Source of the DNA: Pseudomonas sp. B21-056
GTDB taxonomy: Bacteria > Pseudomonadota > Gammaproteobacteria > Pseudomonadales > Pseudomonadaceae
Direction: 5' to 3'
NCBI RefSeq assembly: GCF_026016325.1
Contig: NZ_CP087203.1
Location: 2,170,001 to 2,234,000, forward strand
Length of the DNA stretch: 64,000 bases
Part shown: piece by piece, positions 45,049 through 55,981 of the stretch
How the letters are laid out: each line of letters opens with the position of its first letter
Numbering within the stretch: position 1 is the stretch's first letter
The notes under the pieces: generated by a model
What the model saw: the letters and a program-made list of their open reading frames with translations, nothing else
What the model was told of the DNA's origin: nothing
The model's database searches: none
Position numbers and translations under genes: made by a program

Positions 45049-46505
45049 GCCCGGTCATCCTGATGATCACGGCCGGTACCGGGATCGCGCTGTTGCTGTT
45101 CCTGGTGCTCAAGTACAAGTTCCAACCGTTCGTGGCGCTGATGCTGGTGAGCATCCTGGTGGCGCTGGTGGCCGGGGTGAAACCGGCGGACCTGGTGGCG
45201 ACCATTGAAGGCGGCATGGGCAAGACCCTCGGCCACATCGCAATCATCATTGCCCTGGGCGCGATGATCGGGCGCATCATCGAGCTTTCCGGCGGCGCCG
45301 AGGCCCTGGCGAAAACCCTGATCGAACGCTTTGGCAACCGCCGTACACCACTGGCCCTGACCATCGCCGGCTTCATCATTGGCGTGCCGGTGTTCTTCGA
45401 AGTGGGCGTCATCATCCTCATGCCGCTGGCCTATGGCGTGGCCCGCAGCGCCCGCAAGCCGTTGCTGGTGTTCGCCTTGCCGATGTGCGCGGCGCTGCTC
45501 ACGGTGCATGCGTTCCTGCCGCCCCATCCGGGGGCGGTGGCGGCGGCCAGCCAGTTGGGTGCCGACCTGGGGCGTGTGCTGATGTTCGGCCTGCCGTTGA
45601 CCGCATTTCTGTGTTTTGTCGGCTACAAAGTGGCGGGGCGCATGACGCGTCGTTTCTACCCGATGACCGATGACATCCGCGCCGAAGTCTACGGTCCCCA
45701 CGTCACCAACGAAGACCTGGCCGCCTGGAGCAATGGCAACGGCCGGGATCCGCTGCAAGCTGCCGTCGCGGTGTCCCACATGGGCCTGGAGGAATCCACC
45801 GGCACGTTGGTCGCCAAGTTGCCGCCCGCGCCGCCCCCGGGTTTCGGCCTGATTGTCGGACTGATCCTGCTGCCGATCGTGCTGATTCTGCTGGGCACGT
45901 TGTCGACCACGCTGCTGCCGATGGAGTCCACGGTTCGTGGGGTCATGACGGTGCTGGGGGCGCCGCTGGTGGCGCTGCTGATCGACACCTTGCTCTGCGC
46001 CTGGCTGTTGGGCTCACGGCGGGGCTGGAGTCGCAGCCAGGTGTCTGATGTGATCGGCTCGGCGTTGCCGGGGGTGGCGATGGTGATTCTGATCGCCGGT
46101 GCCGGTGGTGTGTTCGGTAAGGTGCTGGTAGACACCGGGATCGGTGCGGTGGTGTCCGAGATGCTGCGCACCACCGGGTTGCCGGTGCTGGCGCTGGGCT
46201 TTTTGCTAACCATGCTGCTGCGCGCCGTGCAAGGCTCGACCACGGTGGCGCTGGTGACCACTGCCGGTATCATCAGTCCCTTGATCGCCACCCTCGGCCT
46301 GACCCCCAACCACCTGGCGCTGCTGTGCCTGGCCATGGGCGGTGGCGGGCTGGCGATGTCCCACATCAACGATGCCGGTTACTGGATCTTCACTAAACTG
46401 GCAGGGCTCAACGTGGCGGACGGCCTGCGCACCTGGACCGTGATCACCACGCTGCTCGGTACACTCGGTTTTGCTATCACTTTGTTGATCTGGCCTTTTG
46501 TCTGA
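45045..46505 (+). CDS. GntP-family permease (gluconate/sugar-acid:H+ symporter)
   Basis: A 486-residue transporter with about 12-14 hydrophobic helices. Typical GntP-family blocks are visible: [37 protein letters not shown], in parts at 45-80, and the C-terminal [22 protein letters not shown] chose the ATG at 45045 (GAGGG ribosome site, 8-base spacing) because the first membrane helix starts there; the frame is open from 45000. Within the tetronate operon it most likely imports L-threonate or a related four-carbon acid. Confidence 0.9.
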   Translation: MSPVILMITAGTGIALLLFLVLKYKFQPFVALMLVSILVALVAGVKPADLVATIEGGMGKTLGHIAIIIALGAMIGRIIELSGGAEALAKTLIERFGNRRTPLALTIAGFIIGVPVFFEVGVIILMPLAYGVARSARKPLLVFALPMCAALLTVHAFLPPHPGAVAAASQLGADLGRVLMFGLPLTAFLCFVGYKVAGRMTRRFYPMTDDIRAEVYGPHVTNEDLAAWSNGNGRDPLQAAVAVSHMGLEESTGTLVAKLPPAPPPGFGLIVGLILLPIVLILLGTLSTTLLPMESTVRGVMTVLGAPLVALLIDTLLCAWLLGSRRGWSRSQVSDVIGSALPGVAMVILIAGAGGVFGKVLVDTGIGAVVSEMLRTTGLPVLALGFLLTMLLRAVQGSTTVALVTTAGIISPLIATLGLTPNHLALLCLAMGGGGLAMSHINDAGYWIFTKLAGLNVADGLRTWTVITTLLGTLGFAITLLIWPFV

Positions 46506-46528
46506 CCTTTTATTCAAGGAGCGTCGGT

Positions 46529-47311
46529 ATGCCCCGTTTTGCAGCCAACCTCAGCATGCTCTACCCGCAACATGATTTCCTCGACCGTTTCGCGGCCGCG
46601 GCGACCGACGGTTTCGATGCCGTGGAATACCTGTTCCCCTACGAGTACAGCCCCGAGGTGCTCAAGCTGCGGCTGGATGACAATGGCCTTGTCCAGGCGT
46701 TGTTCAACGCGCCGCCCGGGGATTGGGCGGCGGGGGAGCGGGGGCTGGCGACGTTGCCCGGGCGCGAGCAGGAGTTTCGTCAAGGCTTCGAGCGTGCCCT
46801 GGAATACGCCGCGGTGCTCGGCAACTCGAACATTCACGTGATGGCGGGTTTGCTCCCGTCCGAAGCCGAGCGGGCCCGGCACCACGGCGTGTACCTGGAA
46901 AACCTTGCCTACGCCACCGCTCGGGCGGCGAAGGCCGGGATCACGGTGTTGCTGGAACCGATCAACACCCGGGACATGCCCGGCTTTTTCCTCAATCGCC
47001 AGGATCAGGCCCATGCCATCTGCCGGGAGGTCGGGGCGGAGAATCTCAAGGTCCAGTTCGATTGCTACCACTGCCAGATCGTCGAGGGCGACCTGGCGAG
47101 CAAACTCAGGCGCGACTTCAGGGGTATCGGGCATGTCCAGATTGCCGGCGTGCCGGATCGGCATGAGCCGGACTTGGGGGAGGTTCGTTATCCGTTCCTG
47201 TTCGGACTGCTGGACGAGCTGGGCTATGACGGCTGGGTCGGCTGCGAATACCGTCCCCGCGGCGATACTTCGGCCGGCCTGCAATGGCTGCGAGACTGGA
47301 AAGCGCGCTAG
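46529..47311 (+). CDS. otnI: 2-oxo-tetronate isomerase (hydroxypyruvate isomerase family)
   Basis: A 260-residue TIM-barrel protein of the Hyi/xylose-isomerase-like family. [21 protein letters not shown] is the family start. Metal-binding residues are seen in [16 protein letters not shown] (Glu), [11 protein letters not shown] (Asp, His) and the final GCEYRP (Glu). OtnI converts 2-oxo-tetronate to 3-oxo-tetronate, the step between LtnD and OtnK. It follows the permease by 23 bases with ribosome site AAGGAG. It ends the operon before a REP array. Confidence 0.9.
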   Translation: MPRFAANLSMLYPQHDFLDRFAAAATDGFDAVEYLFPYEYSPEVLKLRLDDNGLVQALFNAPPGDWAAGERGLATLPGREQEFRQGFERALEYAAVLGNSNIHVMAGLLPSEAERARHHGVYLENLAYATARAAKAGITVLLEPINTRDMPGFFLNRQDQAHAICREVGAENLKVQFDCYHCQIVEGDLASKLRRDFRGIGHVQIAGVPDRHEPDLGEVRYPFLFGLLDELGYDGWVGCEYRPRGDTSAGLQWLRDWKAR

Positions 47312-47367
47312 GAACTGTGAGAGATGGTGGTGGGGTCAGCCTGCTTTGATGTTGACTGACCCATTGC

Positions 47368-47600
47368 CATCGCGAGCAGGCTCGCTCCCACAGGGATTTC
47401 GGCTGTTCGCAAGATCCGCATCCGCCATCAATCCCCCTGTGGGAGCGGGCTTGCTCGCGAAAGCGATGGCACAGCTTGCATCAATCTATTTGTGCCACCG
47501 CCATCGCGGGCAAGCCTGGCTCCCACAGAAATTTCGGCTGTTCACAAGATTCGCGTTCGCCATCAATCCCCTGTGGGAGCGAGCCTGCTCGCGATAGCGA
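47368..47600. repeat. REP array, family A, partly tandemly duplicated
   Basis: Four family A copies: 47368-47395, a pair at 47436-47528, and 47569-47600. The stretch 47367-47461 is repeated at 47500-47594 with few changes (both contain ATTTCGGCTGTTC and CGCCATCAATCCC), giving a period near 135 bases. This array fills the gap between otnI and the deoR-type gene (47312-47620). Confidence 0.88.
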
Positions 47601-47620
47601 TGGACCGGCTTACGACGATC

Positions 47621-48439
47621 TTAGGCAGACTGCCCACCCGCCAGCAGCAACTCGACGCCCTGCTTGCGAATGCCATCGGCCGCCGCCGATGCCAGGGCGT
47701 CGTCGCTGATGATGAAATCGAACTGCTCCAGCCCGGCGATGCGGTACATGCTGAAGGTGCCGTACTTGGAGCTGCTGGCCACCAGCACCACTTGCGAGGC
47801 CGACTGCATCGCCACCTGCTTGACCTCCACCTTCAACGCCGATGGTGTGGTGATGCCCCGTTGCAGGTCCCACGAACTGGTGGACATGAAGGCAATGTCC
47901 GTCACCACCTGACGCAAGGTCGCCACCGCCAGCCCGCCGACGCAGGAGTGGTTGGAATGATCCAACTGCCCGCCGGTATGAATCACCGTCACCTGCGGCG
48001 CCTCCATCAACGCCTGGACCACTCCGAAATCGTTGGTCACCACCGTCATCCCCGACAACGCCTTGATGTAGGGCACGATCTCCAGCGTGCTGGTGCCGGC
48101 ATCCAGGTACACCGTCATGTCATCCTTCAACAGCCTGGCCGCCAGTTTGGCCATGGCCTGCTTCTGCGGCAGCTCCACCACGGCCTTGGACTGATGGCTC
48201 GGCTCGCTGTGCAACTGGCTGGCGATACGCACCCCACCGGTCACCGAATAAGCCCGGCCTTCCTGCTCCAGCAGGGCAATGTCGCGGCGCACGGTCATGT
48301 GCGAGCAATCGAACATCTCCATCAACTGATGAACGCTCAGCACCTGATGCTTGCGCAACTGACGCAGGATCTGTTCCCGACGCTGCTCGGGAATCATCGG
48401 TGCGGGGCTGTCGCTGGCCATGTCCTTGGGGGTGGGCAT
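47621..48439 (-). CDS. DeoR-family transcriptional regulator
   Basis: A 272-residue repressor. N-terminal HTH at about 16-70 (RREQILRQLRKHQVLSVHQLMEMFDCSHMTVRRDI, in parts) and a sugar-phosphate-sensing domain with YLDAGTSTLEIVPYI and VVTNDFGVVQAL. DeoR proteins usually respond to phosphorylated sugars or sugar acids. Convergent with and next to the tetronate operon, it is the likely local regulator. The start is uncertain: codons 1, 7 and 15 are all Met and none has a good ribosome site. Confidence 0.88.
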   Translation of the reverse strand: MPTPKDMASDSPAPMIPEQRREQILRQLRKHQVLSVHQLMEMFDCSHMTVRRDIALLEQEGRAYSVTGGVRIASQLHSEPSHQSKAVVELPQKQAMAKLAARLLKDDMTVYLDAGTSTLEIVPYIKALSGMTVVTNDFGVVQALMEAPQVTVIHTGGQLDHSNHSCVGGLAVATLRQVVTDIAFMSTSSWDLQRGITTPSALKVEVKQVAMQSASQVVLVASSSKYGTFSMYRIAGLEQFDFIISDDALASAAADGIRKQGVELLLAGGQSA

Positions 48440-48553
48440 CGGTGTGGGCTCGGTGACTGAAAGGGCAGGGGAGCGGACATAGTAACGAATCCGCGAAGGA
48501 ATTTATCTGTGGTGAAGGGATTTAGCGAAACGTCGCCCCGCCCCGCTGGACAA

Positions 48554-48632
48554 CTGTAGGAGCTGTCGAGCGAAGCGAGGCTGCGATCTTTCCACTACCA
48601 GTTGAATCTCAAGCGAAAGATCAAAAGATCAA
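48554..48632. repeat. Family C REP half-element with spacer
   Basis: One arm (GTAGGAGCTGTCGAGCGAAGC) followed by the same spacer, in opposite orientation, as in the pair at 44776-44882. The second arm is missing. Upstream (48510-48548) lies a decayed family B-like stretch. Gap between the deoR-type gene and nuoN; no gene seen. Confidence 0.85.
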
Positions 48633-48645
48633 AACACAGGCATAA

Positions 48646-48675
48646 AAAAACCCGCATCTCGCGATACGGGTTTTT
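48646..48675 (-). terminator. Rho-independent terminator of the nuo operon
   Basis: On the minus strand AAAAACCCGTATC-GCGA-GATGCGGGTTTTT forms a 13-base stem with one mismatch, followed by further T. It lies 22 bases after the nuoN stop. Confidence 0.93.
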
Positions 48676-48697
48676 CACAGCGACTCTGCTCAGGCAA

Positions 48698-50161
48698 TCA
48701 ACCCGTCAGGCCCGCTTGCTGGACCAGGGTCAGCAACGGCTGCGGGTACACACCGAGGAAGAACGCCAGGATGGCGATGGCCAGCAGCATCACGCCGCCC
48801 GCTTTCTGTTCCCAGTGCAACTCGGCGTCGTGGCGACGCAGGTTGGGTTCCATCAGGTACAGGGTGACCATGACGCGCAGGTAGTAGAACACGCCGATGG
48901 CACTGCCCAGCACCAGGGAGCCGACCAGCCACCATTGGTGGGCCTCGACGCCGGTGGCGATGATGTAGAACTTGCCGATGAAGCCGGCGGTCAGCGGGAT
49001 GCCGGCCAGGGACAGCATCATCACGGTCAGCACGGCGGTCAGGTACGGACGGCGCCAGAACAGGCCGCGGTATTCGTACAGGGCGTCGGCGTCGCGACCG
49101 TTGTACGGCGAGGACATCAGGGTGATCACGCCGAAGGCGCCGAGGCTGGTAATCACGTAGGTGACCAGGTACACGCCGATGGCTTCCACCGCCAGGCCCT
49201 TGCTGGCGATCAGGGCGATCAGCAGGTAGCCGAAGTGGGCGATGGACGAGTAACCCAGCAGGCGCTTGAGGTTGCTCTGGGTCAGTGCCAGCAGGTTACC
49301 GAACAGGATCGACACGATGGCGATGATGGTCAGCACGTTGCTCAGCACACCGCTGCTGGCCACTGGCGAGATCTGGAACAGACGCACCATCACCGCGAAC
49401 ACCGCCACTTTCGACGCGGTGGCCAGGAACGCCGCTACTGGCGCCGGGGCGCCTTCGTAGACGTCCGGGGTCCACAGGTGGAACGGCACCAGCGACAGCT
49501 TGAACGCCAGGCCGATCAGCATCATGCCCAGGCCCAGTTGCGCGATCGGGCTAGGCAGGCCGGTGGCCGCCAGGGCCTGGCCGATGCCGACGAAGCTCAG
49601 GGTACCGGCTTCGGCGTAGAGCAGGGCCATGCCGAACAACAGGAACGCCGAACCAGCCGCCGACAGCACCATGTACTTGATGCCGGCTTCCAGGGAGCGC
49701 TTGTTGAAGAAGGCGTAGGCCACCAGGCCGTAGACCGGTACCGACAGCAGTTCCAGGCCGATGAACAGGCTGGCCAGGTGCTGCGCGCTGACCAGGACCA
49801 GGCCACCGGCGGCGGCCATCAGGATCAGCAGGTACAGTTCTTCGCGGTTGCCCGGGTAACCCGAACCGCCATCGCCCAGATAAGCGTGGGCGAGGGTGAC
49901 ACAGGCCAGGGTGGCGACCAGGATCAGCGCCATGTACAGGCAGGCGAAGCTGTCGATCTGGATCAGTGGCGTTACCGCCAATGGTGCGACTTTTAGCGCC
50001 GGCAAAATCGACAGCAAGGCCAGGTTCAGCCCCGCCACCGACAGCAGGAAGGTCTGTGAGTGATTGCGCCGCCAGGCGATCGCCAGCATCACCACGATGA
50101 TCGTGGCGCTGGTGATCAACAGCGGTGCAAGCGCGATAAAGTGTTGAATCGTGAATTCCAT
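48698..50161 (-). CDS. nuoN: NADH-quinone oxidoreductase subunit N
   Basis: An antiporter-like proton-pumping subunit of respiratory complex I in the inner membrane. It has 487 residues and about 14 helices. Family blocks include [33 protein letters not shown] and [16 protein letters not shown]. The start at 50161 (MEFTIQHF) is used because the frame from 50224 would run into nuoM. Last gene of the nuo operon. Confidence 0.96.
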   Translation of the reverse strand: MEFTIQHFIALAPLLITSATIIVVMLAIAWRRNHSQTFLLSVAGLNLALLSILPALKVAPLAVTPLIQIDSFACLYMALILVATLACVTLAHAYLGDGGSGYPGNREELYLLILMAAAGGLVLVSAQHLASLFIGLELLSVPVYGLVAYAFFNKRSLEAGIKYMVLSAAGSAFLLFGMALLYAEAGTLSFVGIGQALAATGLPSPIAQLGLGMMLIGLAFKLSLVPFHLWTPDVYEGAPAPVAAFLATASKVAVFAVMVRLFQISPVASSGVLSNVLTIIAIVSILFGNLLALTQSNLKRLLGYSSIAHFGYLLIALIASKGLAVEAIGVYLVTYVITSLGAFGVITLMSSPYNGRDADALYEYRGLFWRRPYLTAVLTVMMLSLAGIPLTAGFIGKFYIIATGVEAHQWWLVGSLVLGSAIGVFYYLRVMVTLYLMEPNLRRHDAELHWEQKAGGVMLLAIAILAFFLGVYPQPLLTLVQQAGLTG

Positions 50162-50168
50162 AGCGCTC

Positions 50169-51701
50169 TTACCGGGCCGAAGCGAGTTGAGAGAAGGCGG
50201 TGCCGAGCCACTGCTGCACGCCATGCATGGTGGCGGCAGACGTGTCGAGGAACGGCTGCGGGTAGACGCCGAGGTAGACCAGCAGCATCGCCAAGCCCAG
50301 CACCATGATCAGTTCGCGACCGTCCATGCCGCGCAGCACTTCGTCCGACTTCGACGGGCCGAAGTAGGCGCGGTGGATCATGATCAGCGAATAGACCGAA
50401 CCGAACACCAGGCCGGAGGTGGCGATGGCGATGATCCACGGCGCGCTGACGAAGCTGCCGATCAGGATCAGGAACTCGCCGACGAAGTTGCCGGTACCTG
50501 GCAGGCCCAGGGAAGCGGCTGCGAAGAACAGGCTGATGGCCGGCAGGTAGGCGATGCGCGACCACAGGCCACCCATCTCACGCATGTCCCGGGTGTGCAG
50601 GCGCTCGTACAACTGGCCGCTGAGGATAAACAGCGCCGCCGCCGACAGGCCGTGGGCGAGCATCTGGATCACCGCGCCTTGCAGGGCGAGCTGGCTGCCG
50701 GAGTAGATCCCGATCAGCACGAAGCCCATGTGCGAGACGCTGGAGAAGGCGATCAGGCGCTTGATGTCGGTCTGGGCGAACGCCAGGAACGCACCGTAGA
50801 AGATCCCGATCAGGCCCAGGGTCATCGCAATCGGCGCGAACTCGGCCGAGGCATTGGGGAACAGCGGCAGGGCGAAACGCAGCAGGCCGTAGGCCGCCGT
50901 TTTCAGCAGGATACCGGCCAGGTCCACGGAACCGGCGGTCGGCGCCTGGGCGTGGGCATCCGGCAGCCAGGAGTGGAACGGCACCACCGGCAGCTTCACC
51001 GCGAAGGCGATGAAGAAGCCCAGCATCAGCACGTACTCGGTGGTGCGCGACATCTGCACTTTCAACAGGTCGGCGTAGTTGAAGGTAATCACGCCGGTGT
51101 TGTTGAAGTTGACCAGCACCAGGCCCAGGATCGCCACCAACATGATCAGGCCGGAAGCCTGGGTGAAGATGAAGAACTTGGTCGCCGCGTAGATCCGGGT
51201 CTTCTTGCCGTCCGAAGAACTGTGACCCCAGAGCGCGATGAGGAAGTACATCGGCACCAGCATCATTTCCCAGAAGAAGAAGAACATGAACAGGTCCAGC
51301 GCCAGGAACACGCCGACGACACCGCCCAGGATCCACATCAGGTTCAGGTGGAAGAAGCCGACGTGACGCTGGATCTCTTTCCAGGAGCAGAGTACCGAGA
51401 GGATACCCAGCAGGCCGGTCAACAGGATCATCAGCAGCGACAGGCCGTCGAGGGCCAGGTGCACGCTGATGCCGAAGCGCGCGATCCACAGGTGCTTGAA
51501 CTCAAGCGCCCAAGTCGGGTTGGCGCCAGGGGCCGGGGCAAATGAGAAGTCGCCGGTCGCCCACAGCCAGAGGCCGAGCGCGAGTTCCAGGGACATGGTC
51601 AGCAGCGCAATCCAGCGCGGGAGCGTGGAGCTGGAACGCTCCGCGATCCAGCACAGCAGGCCGCCGATGAAGGGGATCAGGATTAGCCAGGGCAGAATCA
51701 T
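50169..51701 (-). CDS. nuoM: NADH-quinone oxidoreductase subunit M
   Basis: A second antiporter-like proton-pumping subunit of complex I, 510 residues. It contains [20 protein letters not shown] with the key Glu, [20 protein letters not shown] and [16 protein letters not shown]. Normal length. It follows nuoL after 39 bases and precedes nuoN by 7 bases. Confidence 0.97.
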   Translation of the reverse strand: MILPWLILIPFIGGLLCWIAERSSSTLPRWIALLTMSLELALGLWLWATGDFSFAPAPGANPTWALEFKHLWIARFGISVHLALDGLSLLMILLTGLLGILSVLCSWKEIQRHVGFFHLNLMWILGGVVGVFLALDLFMFFFFWEMMLVPMYFLIALWGHSSSDGKKTRIYAATKFFIFTQASGLIMLVAILGLVLVNFNNTGVITFNYADLLKVQMSRTTEYVLMLGFFIAFAVKLPVVPFHSWLPDAHAQAPTAGSVDLAGILLKTAAYGLLRFALPLFPNASAEFAPIAMTLGLIGIFYGAFLAFAQTDIKRLIAFSSVSHMGFVLIGIYSGSQLALQGAVIQMLAHGLSAAALFILSGQLYERLHTRDMREMGGLWSRIAYLPAISLFFAAASLGLPGTGNFVGEFLILIGSFVSAPWIIAIATSGLVFGSVYSLIMIHRAYFGPSKSDEVLRGMDGRELIMVLGLAMLLVYLGVYPQPFLDTSAATMHGVQQWLGTAFSQLASAR

Positions 51702-51740
51702 GACGGGCTCGTTTCCTTTCGCAAGTTCGCAAGGTTCATA

Positions 51741-53594
51741 TCAGACCGCTACCAGCACGATGGCGCCGATAACCAGCACGGCGCCAGCCGCCATGGAAGC
51801 CGCATACCAACGCAGTTGACCGGTCTCGGTACGGCTCAGGGCAGTGTGGCCGCCCTTGGCCATGCGCGGGATCAGGCCAATGGTCTGGTCGAGCGGGTCT
51901 TTGCGCAGAATGTGGCTGATCGCAAGGTATGGCTTGACGAACAGTTTGTCGTAGATCCAGTCGAAGCCCCAGGCAGCGAACCACCAGGCCGAAAGGACAC
52001 GGCCCAGGCCGCTGTTGGCGATGGTCGTGACGAAACGACGCTTGCCCAGGAACAGCAGGGCGGACAGCAGGATCCCCGCCAGGGCGATGGCACCGGAGGC
52101 GATTTCCAGGCTGTGCTTGGCTTCGCCGCCGGCATGGCCGACGCTTTCCGGCAGTACACCGTGCAGCGGCGGGGTGATCATGGCGCCGATGAAGGTCGAC
52201 AGCACGATCAGCACCGACAGCGGCAGCCAGTGGGCAATCCCGTGGCCGGCGTGGGCTTCGGTCTTGGCTTCACCATGGAACGCGATGAAGATCAGGCGGA
52301 AGGTGTACAGCGAGGTCATGAACGCACCCACCAGGCCGGCGTAGAGCAGGCCCTGGTTACCGCTGGCGAACGCTTCCCAGAGGATCTCGTCCTTGGAGTA
52401 GAAACCGGCGGTGACCAGTGGCAGGGCCGCCAGGGCCGCGCCACCGACGATGAAGCTGGCATAGGCCAACGGCAGTTTCTTCCACAGGCCGCCCATCTTG
52501 AAGATGTTCTGCTCGTGGTGGCAGGCAACGATCACCGCACCGGAGGCAAGGAACAGCAGGGCCTTGAAGAAGGCGTGGGTCATCAGGTGGAAGATCGCGC
52601 CTTCCCAGGCGCCGACGCCCAGGGCCAGGAACATGTAGCCGATCTGGCTCATGGTCGAGTAGGCGAGGATGCGCTTGATGTCGGTCTGTACCAGGGCGGC
52701 AAAGCCGGCCAGTACCAGGGTCACGCCGCCGACGATGCCGACCAGGTGCAGGATGTCCGGCGCCAGGGCGAACAGGCCGTGGGTACGGGCGATCAGGTAG
52801 ACGCCCGCGGTCACCATGGTTGCGGCGTGGATCAGAGCCGACACCGGGGTAGGGCCGGCCATCGCGTCCGCCAACCAGGTCTGCAGCGGCAGTTGCGCGG
52901 ATTTACCGACGGCGCCGCCCAGCAGCATCAGGGTCGCCAGGACGATCCAGAAGTCGCCGACCTTGAAGTGCTCGGGTGCCTTGACCAGCAGTTCCTGGAT
53001 ATTCAGCGTGCCCAGCTGTTGGAACAGGATGAACAGGCCGATGGCCATGAACACGTCGCCGATGCGGGTGACGATGAACGCCTTGAGTGCCGCGTTGCCG
53101 TTGTTGCGGTTGCTGTAGTAGAAACCGATCAACAGGTACGAGCACAGGCCCACGCCTTCCCAGCCGAAGTACAGGAACAACAGGTTATCGCCGAGCACCA
53201 GGAACAGCATGCTGGCGATGAACAGGTTGGTGTAGGCGAAGAAGCGCGAGTAACCGGCTTCACCGCGCATGTACCAGGACGCGAACAGGTGGATCAGGAA
53301 ACCCACGCCGACCACGACGCCGAGCATGGTGATCGACAGGCCGTCGATGTACAGGGCGAAGTTCGGCGTGAAGCCTTCCACCGCCATCCATTGCCACAGC
53401 ACCAGGGTGTAGTGACCACCTTCGGGCGGTGCGACGTTGAACTGCCAGATCACGTAGGCGGCAACGATCGCCGACAGGCCGATGGAGCCGACGCCAACCA
53501 GTGCCGAGAGGTTTTCCGACCAGCGTCCACGGGAGAACGCCAGCAGCAGGAAACCGATCAGGGGAAATACGAAAGTCAGAAAGATCATGTTCAT
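51741..53594 (-). CDS. nuoL: NADH-quinone oxidoreductase subunit L
   Basis: The most distal proton-pumping antiporter-like subunit of complex I, 617 residues. It has the family blocks [19 protein letters not shown] and [20 protein letters not shown] plus [16 protein letters not shown]. The C-terminal lateral helix and anchor (about 510-617) are present. It overlaps nuoK by four bases. Confidence 0.97.
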   Translation of the reverse strand: MNMIFLTFVFPLIGFLLLAFSRGRWSENLSALVGVGSIGLSAIVAAYVIWQFNVAPPEGGHYTLVLWQWMAVEGFTPNFALYIDGLSITMLGVVVGVGFLIHLFASWYMRGEAGYSRFFAYTNLFIASMLFLVLGDNLLFLYFGWEGVGLCSYLLIGFYYSNRNNGNAALKAFIVTRIGDVFMAIGLFILFQQLGTLNIQELLVKAPEHFKVGDFWIVLATLMLLGGAVGKSAQLPLQTWLADAMAGPTPVSALIHAATMVTAGVYLIARTHGLFALAPDILHLVGIVGGVTLVLAGFAALVQTDIKRILAYSTMSQIGYMFLALGVGAWEGAIFHLMTHAFFKALLFLASGAVIVACHHEQNIFKMGGLWKKLPLAYASFIVGGAALAALPLVTAGFYSKDEILWEAFASGNQGLLYAGLVGAFMTSLYTFRLIFIAFHGEAKTEAHAGHGIAHWLPLSVLIVLSTFIGAMITPPLHGVLPESVGHAGGEAKHSLEIASGAIALAGILLSALLFLGKRRFVTTIANSGLGRVLSAWWFAAWGFDWIYDKLFVKPYLAISHILRKDPLDQTIGLIPRMAKGGHTALSRTETGQLRWYAASMAAGAVLVIGAIVLVAV

Positions 53595-53899
53595 CCGCGC
53601 ATCTCACTGGCAGCGTCGATATCGAGCGTGTGGAAGCGGCGATACAGCTGCAACAGGATCGCCAGGCCGATACTGGCCTCGGCGGCTGCCAGGCTGATCA
53701 CCAGGATGAACATGATCTGTCCATCGGGCTGCGCCCAGCGAGCGCCCGCGACGATGAAGGCCAGGGCGGCGGCATTCATCATGACCTCCAGGCTCATCAG
53801 CACGAACAGAATGTTGCGGCGGACCATCAGGCCGACCAGACCGAGACAGAACAGGATGCCGGCAACCGCCAGACCGTGTTCGAGAGGGATAGCAGGCAT
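53591..53899 (-). CDS. nuoK: NADH-quinone oxidoreductase subunit K
   Basis: A three-helix membrane subunit of complex I, 102 residues, with the conserved buried Glu in [15 protein letters not shown] and in [18 protein letters not shown] use the ATG at 53899 ([14 protein letters not shown]), the normal family start; the longer frame runs into nuoJ. Confidence 0.96.
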   Translation of the reverse strand: MPAIPLEHGLAVAGILFCLGLVGLMVRRNILFVLMSLEVMMNAAALAFIVAGARWAQPDGQIMFILVISLAAAEASIGLAILLQLYRRFHTLDIDAASEMRG

Positions 53900-53903
53900 G
53901 TGA

Positions 53904-54404
53904 TTACTCCTTCGCCTCGTTACGGCCCAAATGGAACGCCGTGACGGCTGCGGCAAGCAGCAGCATCGAGGCGAGTTCGACCACCAGCAGGTACGGACCG
54001 AACAGGCTGATGCCCACGGTCTTGGCGCCTACGGTGGTGTGGCCGATGGCCTGGCCGCTCTGGTGAGCGAACAGCACATACAGCAGTTCACCCAGCAGCA
54101 GGGCGGCGAGAATCACCGGCCCCGCCCAGATACCGGGCTTGAGCCAGTTGCGCTCCTGCTGCACCGAGGCCGGGCCGAGGTTCAGCATCATCACCACGAA
54201 CACGAACAGCACCATGATGGCGCCGGCGTAGGCGATCACTTCCAGGGCCCCGGCAAACGGTGCACCGAGAGCGAAGAAAGTCATGGCCACGGCGATGAGC
54301 GAAATGATCAGGTAGAGCAGGGCATGTATGGGGTTGGTGTTGGTGACCACACGAAGCGTGGACACCACCGCGATACCCGATGCGAAATAGAAAGCGAATT
54401 CCAT
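53904..54404 (-). CDS. nuoJ: NADH-quinone oxidoreductase subunit J
   Basis: A five-helix membrane subunit of complex I, 166 residues. It contains the typical [21 protein letters not shown] around 54-74, the flexible helix (pi-bulge) region of the family. Spacing to nuoI is 9 bases and to nuoK 4 bases. Confidence 0.96.
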   Translation of the reverse strand: MEFAFYFASGIAVVSTLRVVTNTNPIHALLYLIISLIAVAMTFFALGAPFAGALEVIAYAGAIMVLFVFVVMMLNLGPASVQQERNWLKPGIWAGPVILAALLLGELLYVLFAHQSGQAIGHTTVGAKTVGISLFGPYLLVVELASMLLLAAAVTAFHLGRNEAKE

Positions 54405-54413
54405 CTTTCTTCC

Positions 54414-54962
54414 TTAAGGCAGCAAGCTCTTCACGTTGATCGGTTCGGCTTCATTCTGTGCGGCGCCTTTGGGCTTACCGGCAATGGCCATACCTGCAAC
54501 ACGATAGAAGTTGTAATCAGGGTTTTTACCGGGACCGGAAATCAGCAGATCTTCTTTCTCGTACACCAGGTCCTGACGTTTGAAATCCGCCATTTCGAAA
54601 TCCGGCGTGAGCTGGATCGCGGTGGTCGGGCATGCTTCCTCGCAGAGGCCGCAGAAAATGCAGCGCGAGAAGTTGATGCGGAAGAAGTCCGGGTACCAGC
54701 GACCGTCTTCGGTTTCAGCTTTCTGCAGCGAGATGCAGCCCACCGGGCAGGCCACGGCGCACAGGTTGCACGCCACGCAGCGCTCTTCGCCGTCGGGGTC
54801 GCGGGTCAGGACGATGCGGCCGCGATAACGCGGTGCCAGGTAGACCGGCTCTTCCGGGTATTGCAGGGTGTCGCGCTTGCGAAAGCCATGGCCGAAGATC
54901 ATGACCAGGCTTCGCAGTTGGGTACCGGTACCCTTAACGATGTCGCCAATATATTTGAACAT
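54414..54962 (-). CDS. nuoI: NADH-quinone oxidoreductase subunit I
   Basis: A peripheral-arm subunit of complex I carrying two 4Fe-4S clusters (N6a and N6b), 182 residues. Ligand motifs: [12 protein letters not shown] from Cys62 and [12 protein letters not shown] from Cys101. An N-terminal amphipathic stretch contacts the membrane arm. It lies 11 bases after nuoH. Confidence 0.97.
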   Translation of the reverse strand: MFKYIGDIVKGTGTQLRSLVMIFGHGFRKRDTLQYPEEPVYLAPRYRGRIVLTRDPDGEERCVACNLCAVACPVGCISLQKAETEDGRWYPDFFRINFSRCIFCGLCEEACPTTAIQLTPDFEMADFKRQDLVYEKEDLLISGPGKNPDYNFYRVAGMAIAGKPKGAAQNEAEPINVKSLLP

Positions 54963-54973
54963 GGGTCAAATCC

Positions 54974-55981
54974 TCACTGAACCGCGGCCGCAGGCGTGTT
55001 CATCAACACGATCGCAGCGGTCACCAGCAAATTGATCAGGGTCAGCGGCAGGCAGAATTTCCAGCTGAAGTCCATCACCTGGTCGTAGCGCGGGCGCGGG
55101 ATCGAGGCGCGCAGCAGGACGAACAGCATGATGAAGAACGCGGTCTTCAGGGCGAACCACACGAAGGACAGTTGCGGCAGGATGTCGAACGGACCGTGCC
55201 AACCGCCGAAGAACAGCGTCACCAGCAATGCCGAGATCAGGACGATACCGATGTACTCGCCGACGAAGAACATGCCCCATTTCATGCCGGCATATTCAAT
55301 GTGGTAACCGTCCGCCAGTTCCTGTTCCGCTTCCGGCTGGTCGAACGGGTGACGGTGAGTCACCGCCACGCCGGCGACGAAGAAGGTACAGAAGCCGAAG
55401 AACTGCGGAATGATGAACCACAGGTGCTGGGCCTGGTACTCGACGATGTCGCGCATGTTGAACGAGCCGGCCTGGACCACCACGCCCATCAGCGCCAGGC
55501 CCATGAACACTTCGTAGGACACGGTCTGGGCCGAAGCCCGCAGGCTGCCCAGCAGAGCGAACTTGTTGTTGCTCGACCAGCCAGCGAACAGCACCGCGTA
55601 CACCGACAGGCCGGCCATGGCGAAGAAGAACAGCAGGCCGATGTTCAGGTCCGCCACGCCCCAGGTCGGGGTGATCGGGATGATCGCGAAGGCGATCAGC
55701 AAGGCGCTCATGGCCACCACCGGTGCCAGGGTGAAGATCACCTTGTCGGCAAACGGCGGCGTCCAGTCTTCCTTGAAGAACATCTTGATCATGTCGGCGG
55801 CGATCTGGAACATGCCGTACGGGCCGACGCGGTTCGGACCGTAGCGGTCCTGCCACCAGCCCAGCAGGCGACGTTCGACAAAGCTCAGCAACGCGCCTGT
55901 GACCACCACGGCCAGCAGGATCACGATGGCCTTGAGGACCGTCAGGATCACATCGATCACTTCAGGGGTGAACCAGCTCAT
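54974..55981 (-). CDS. nuoH: NADH-quinone oxidoreductase subunit H
   Basis: The membrane subunit at the quinone chamber of complex I, 335 residues and about eight helices. Blocks such as [28 protein letters not shown], in parts near 41-72, and the loop [20 protein letters not shown] with conserved acidic residues are intact. It overlaps nuoG by four bases. Confidence 0.97.
   Translation of the reverse strand: MSWFTPEVIDVILTVLKAIVILLAVVVTGALLSFVERRLLGWWQDRYGPNRVGPYGMFQIAADMIKMFFKEDWTPPFADKVIFTLAPVVAMSALLIAFAIIPITPTWGVADLNIGLLFFFAMAGLSVYAVLFAGWSSNNKFALLGSLRASAQTVSYEVFMGLALMGVVVQAGSFNMRDIVEYQAQHLWFIIPQFFGFCTFFVAGVAVTHRHPFDQPEAEQELADGYHIEYAGMKWGMFFVGEYIGIVLISALLVTLFFGGWHGPFDILPQLSFVWFALKTAFFIMLFVLLRASIPRPRYDQVMDFSWKFCLPLTLINLLVTAAIVLMNTPAAAVQ

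Noticed and set aside
47367..47600. Regularly spaced repeats resembling a CRISPR array
   Set aside because: The units are inverted REP sequences with palindromic arms, the spacers are themselves repeated, and no cas genes are present.
51816..53903. 695-codon plus-strand frame opposite nuoL and nuoK
   Set aside because: Shadow of the complex I genes: extreme Gln/Gly/Asp/His composition and no domain.
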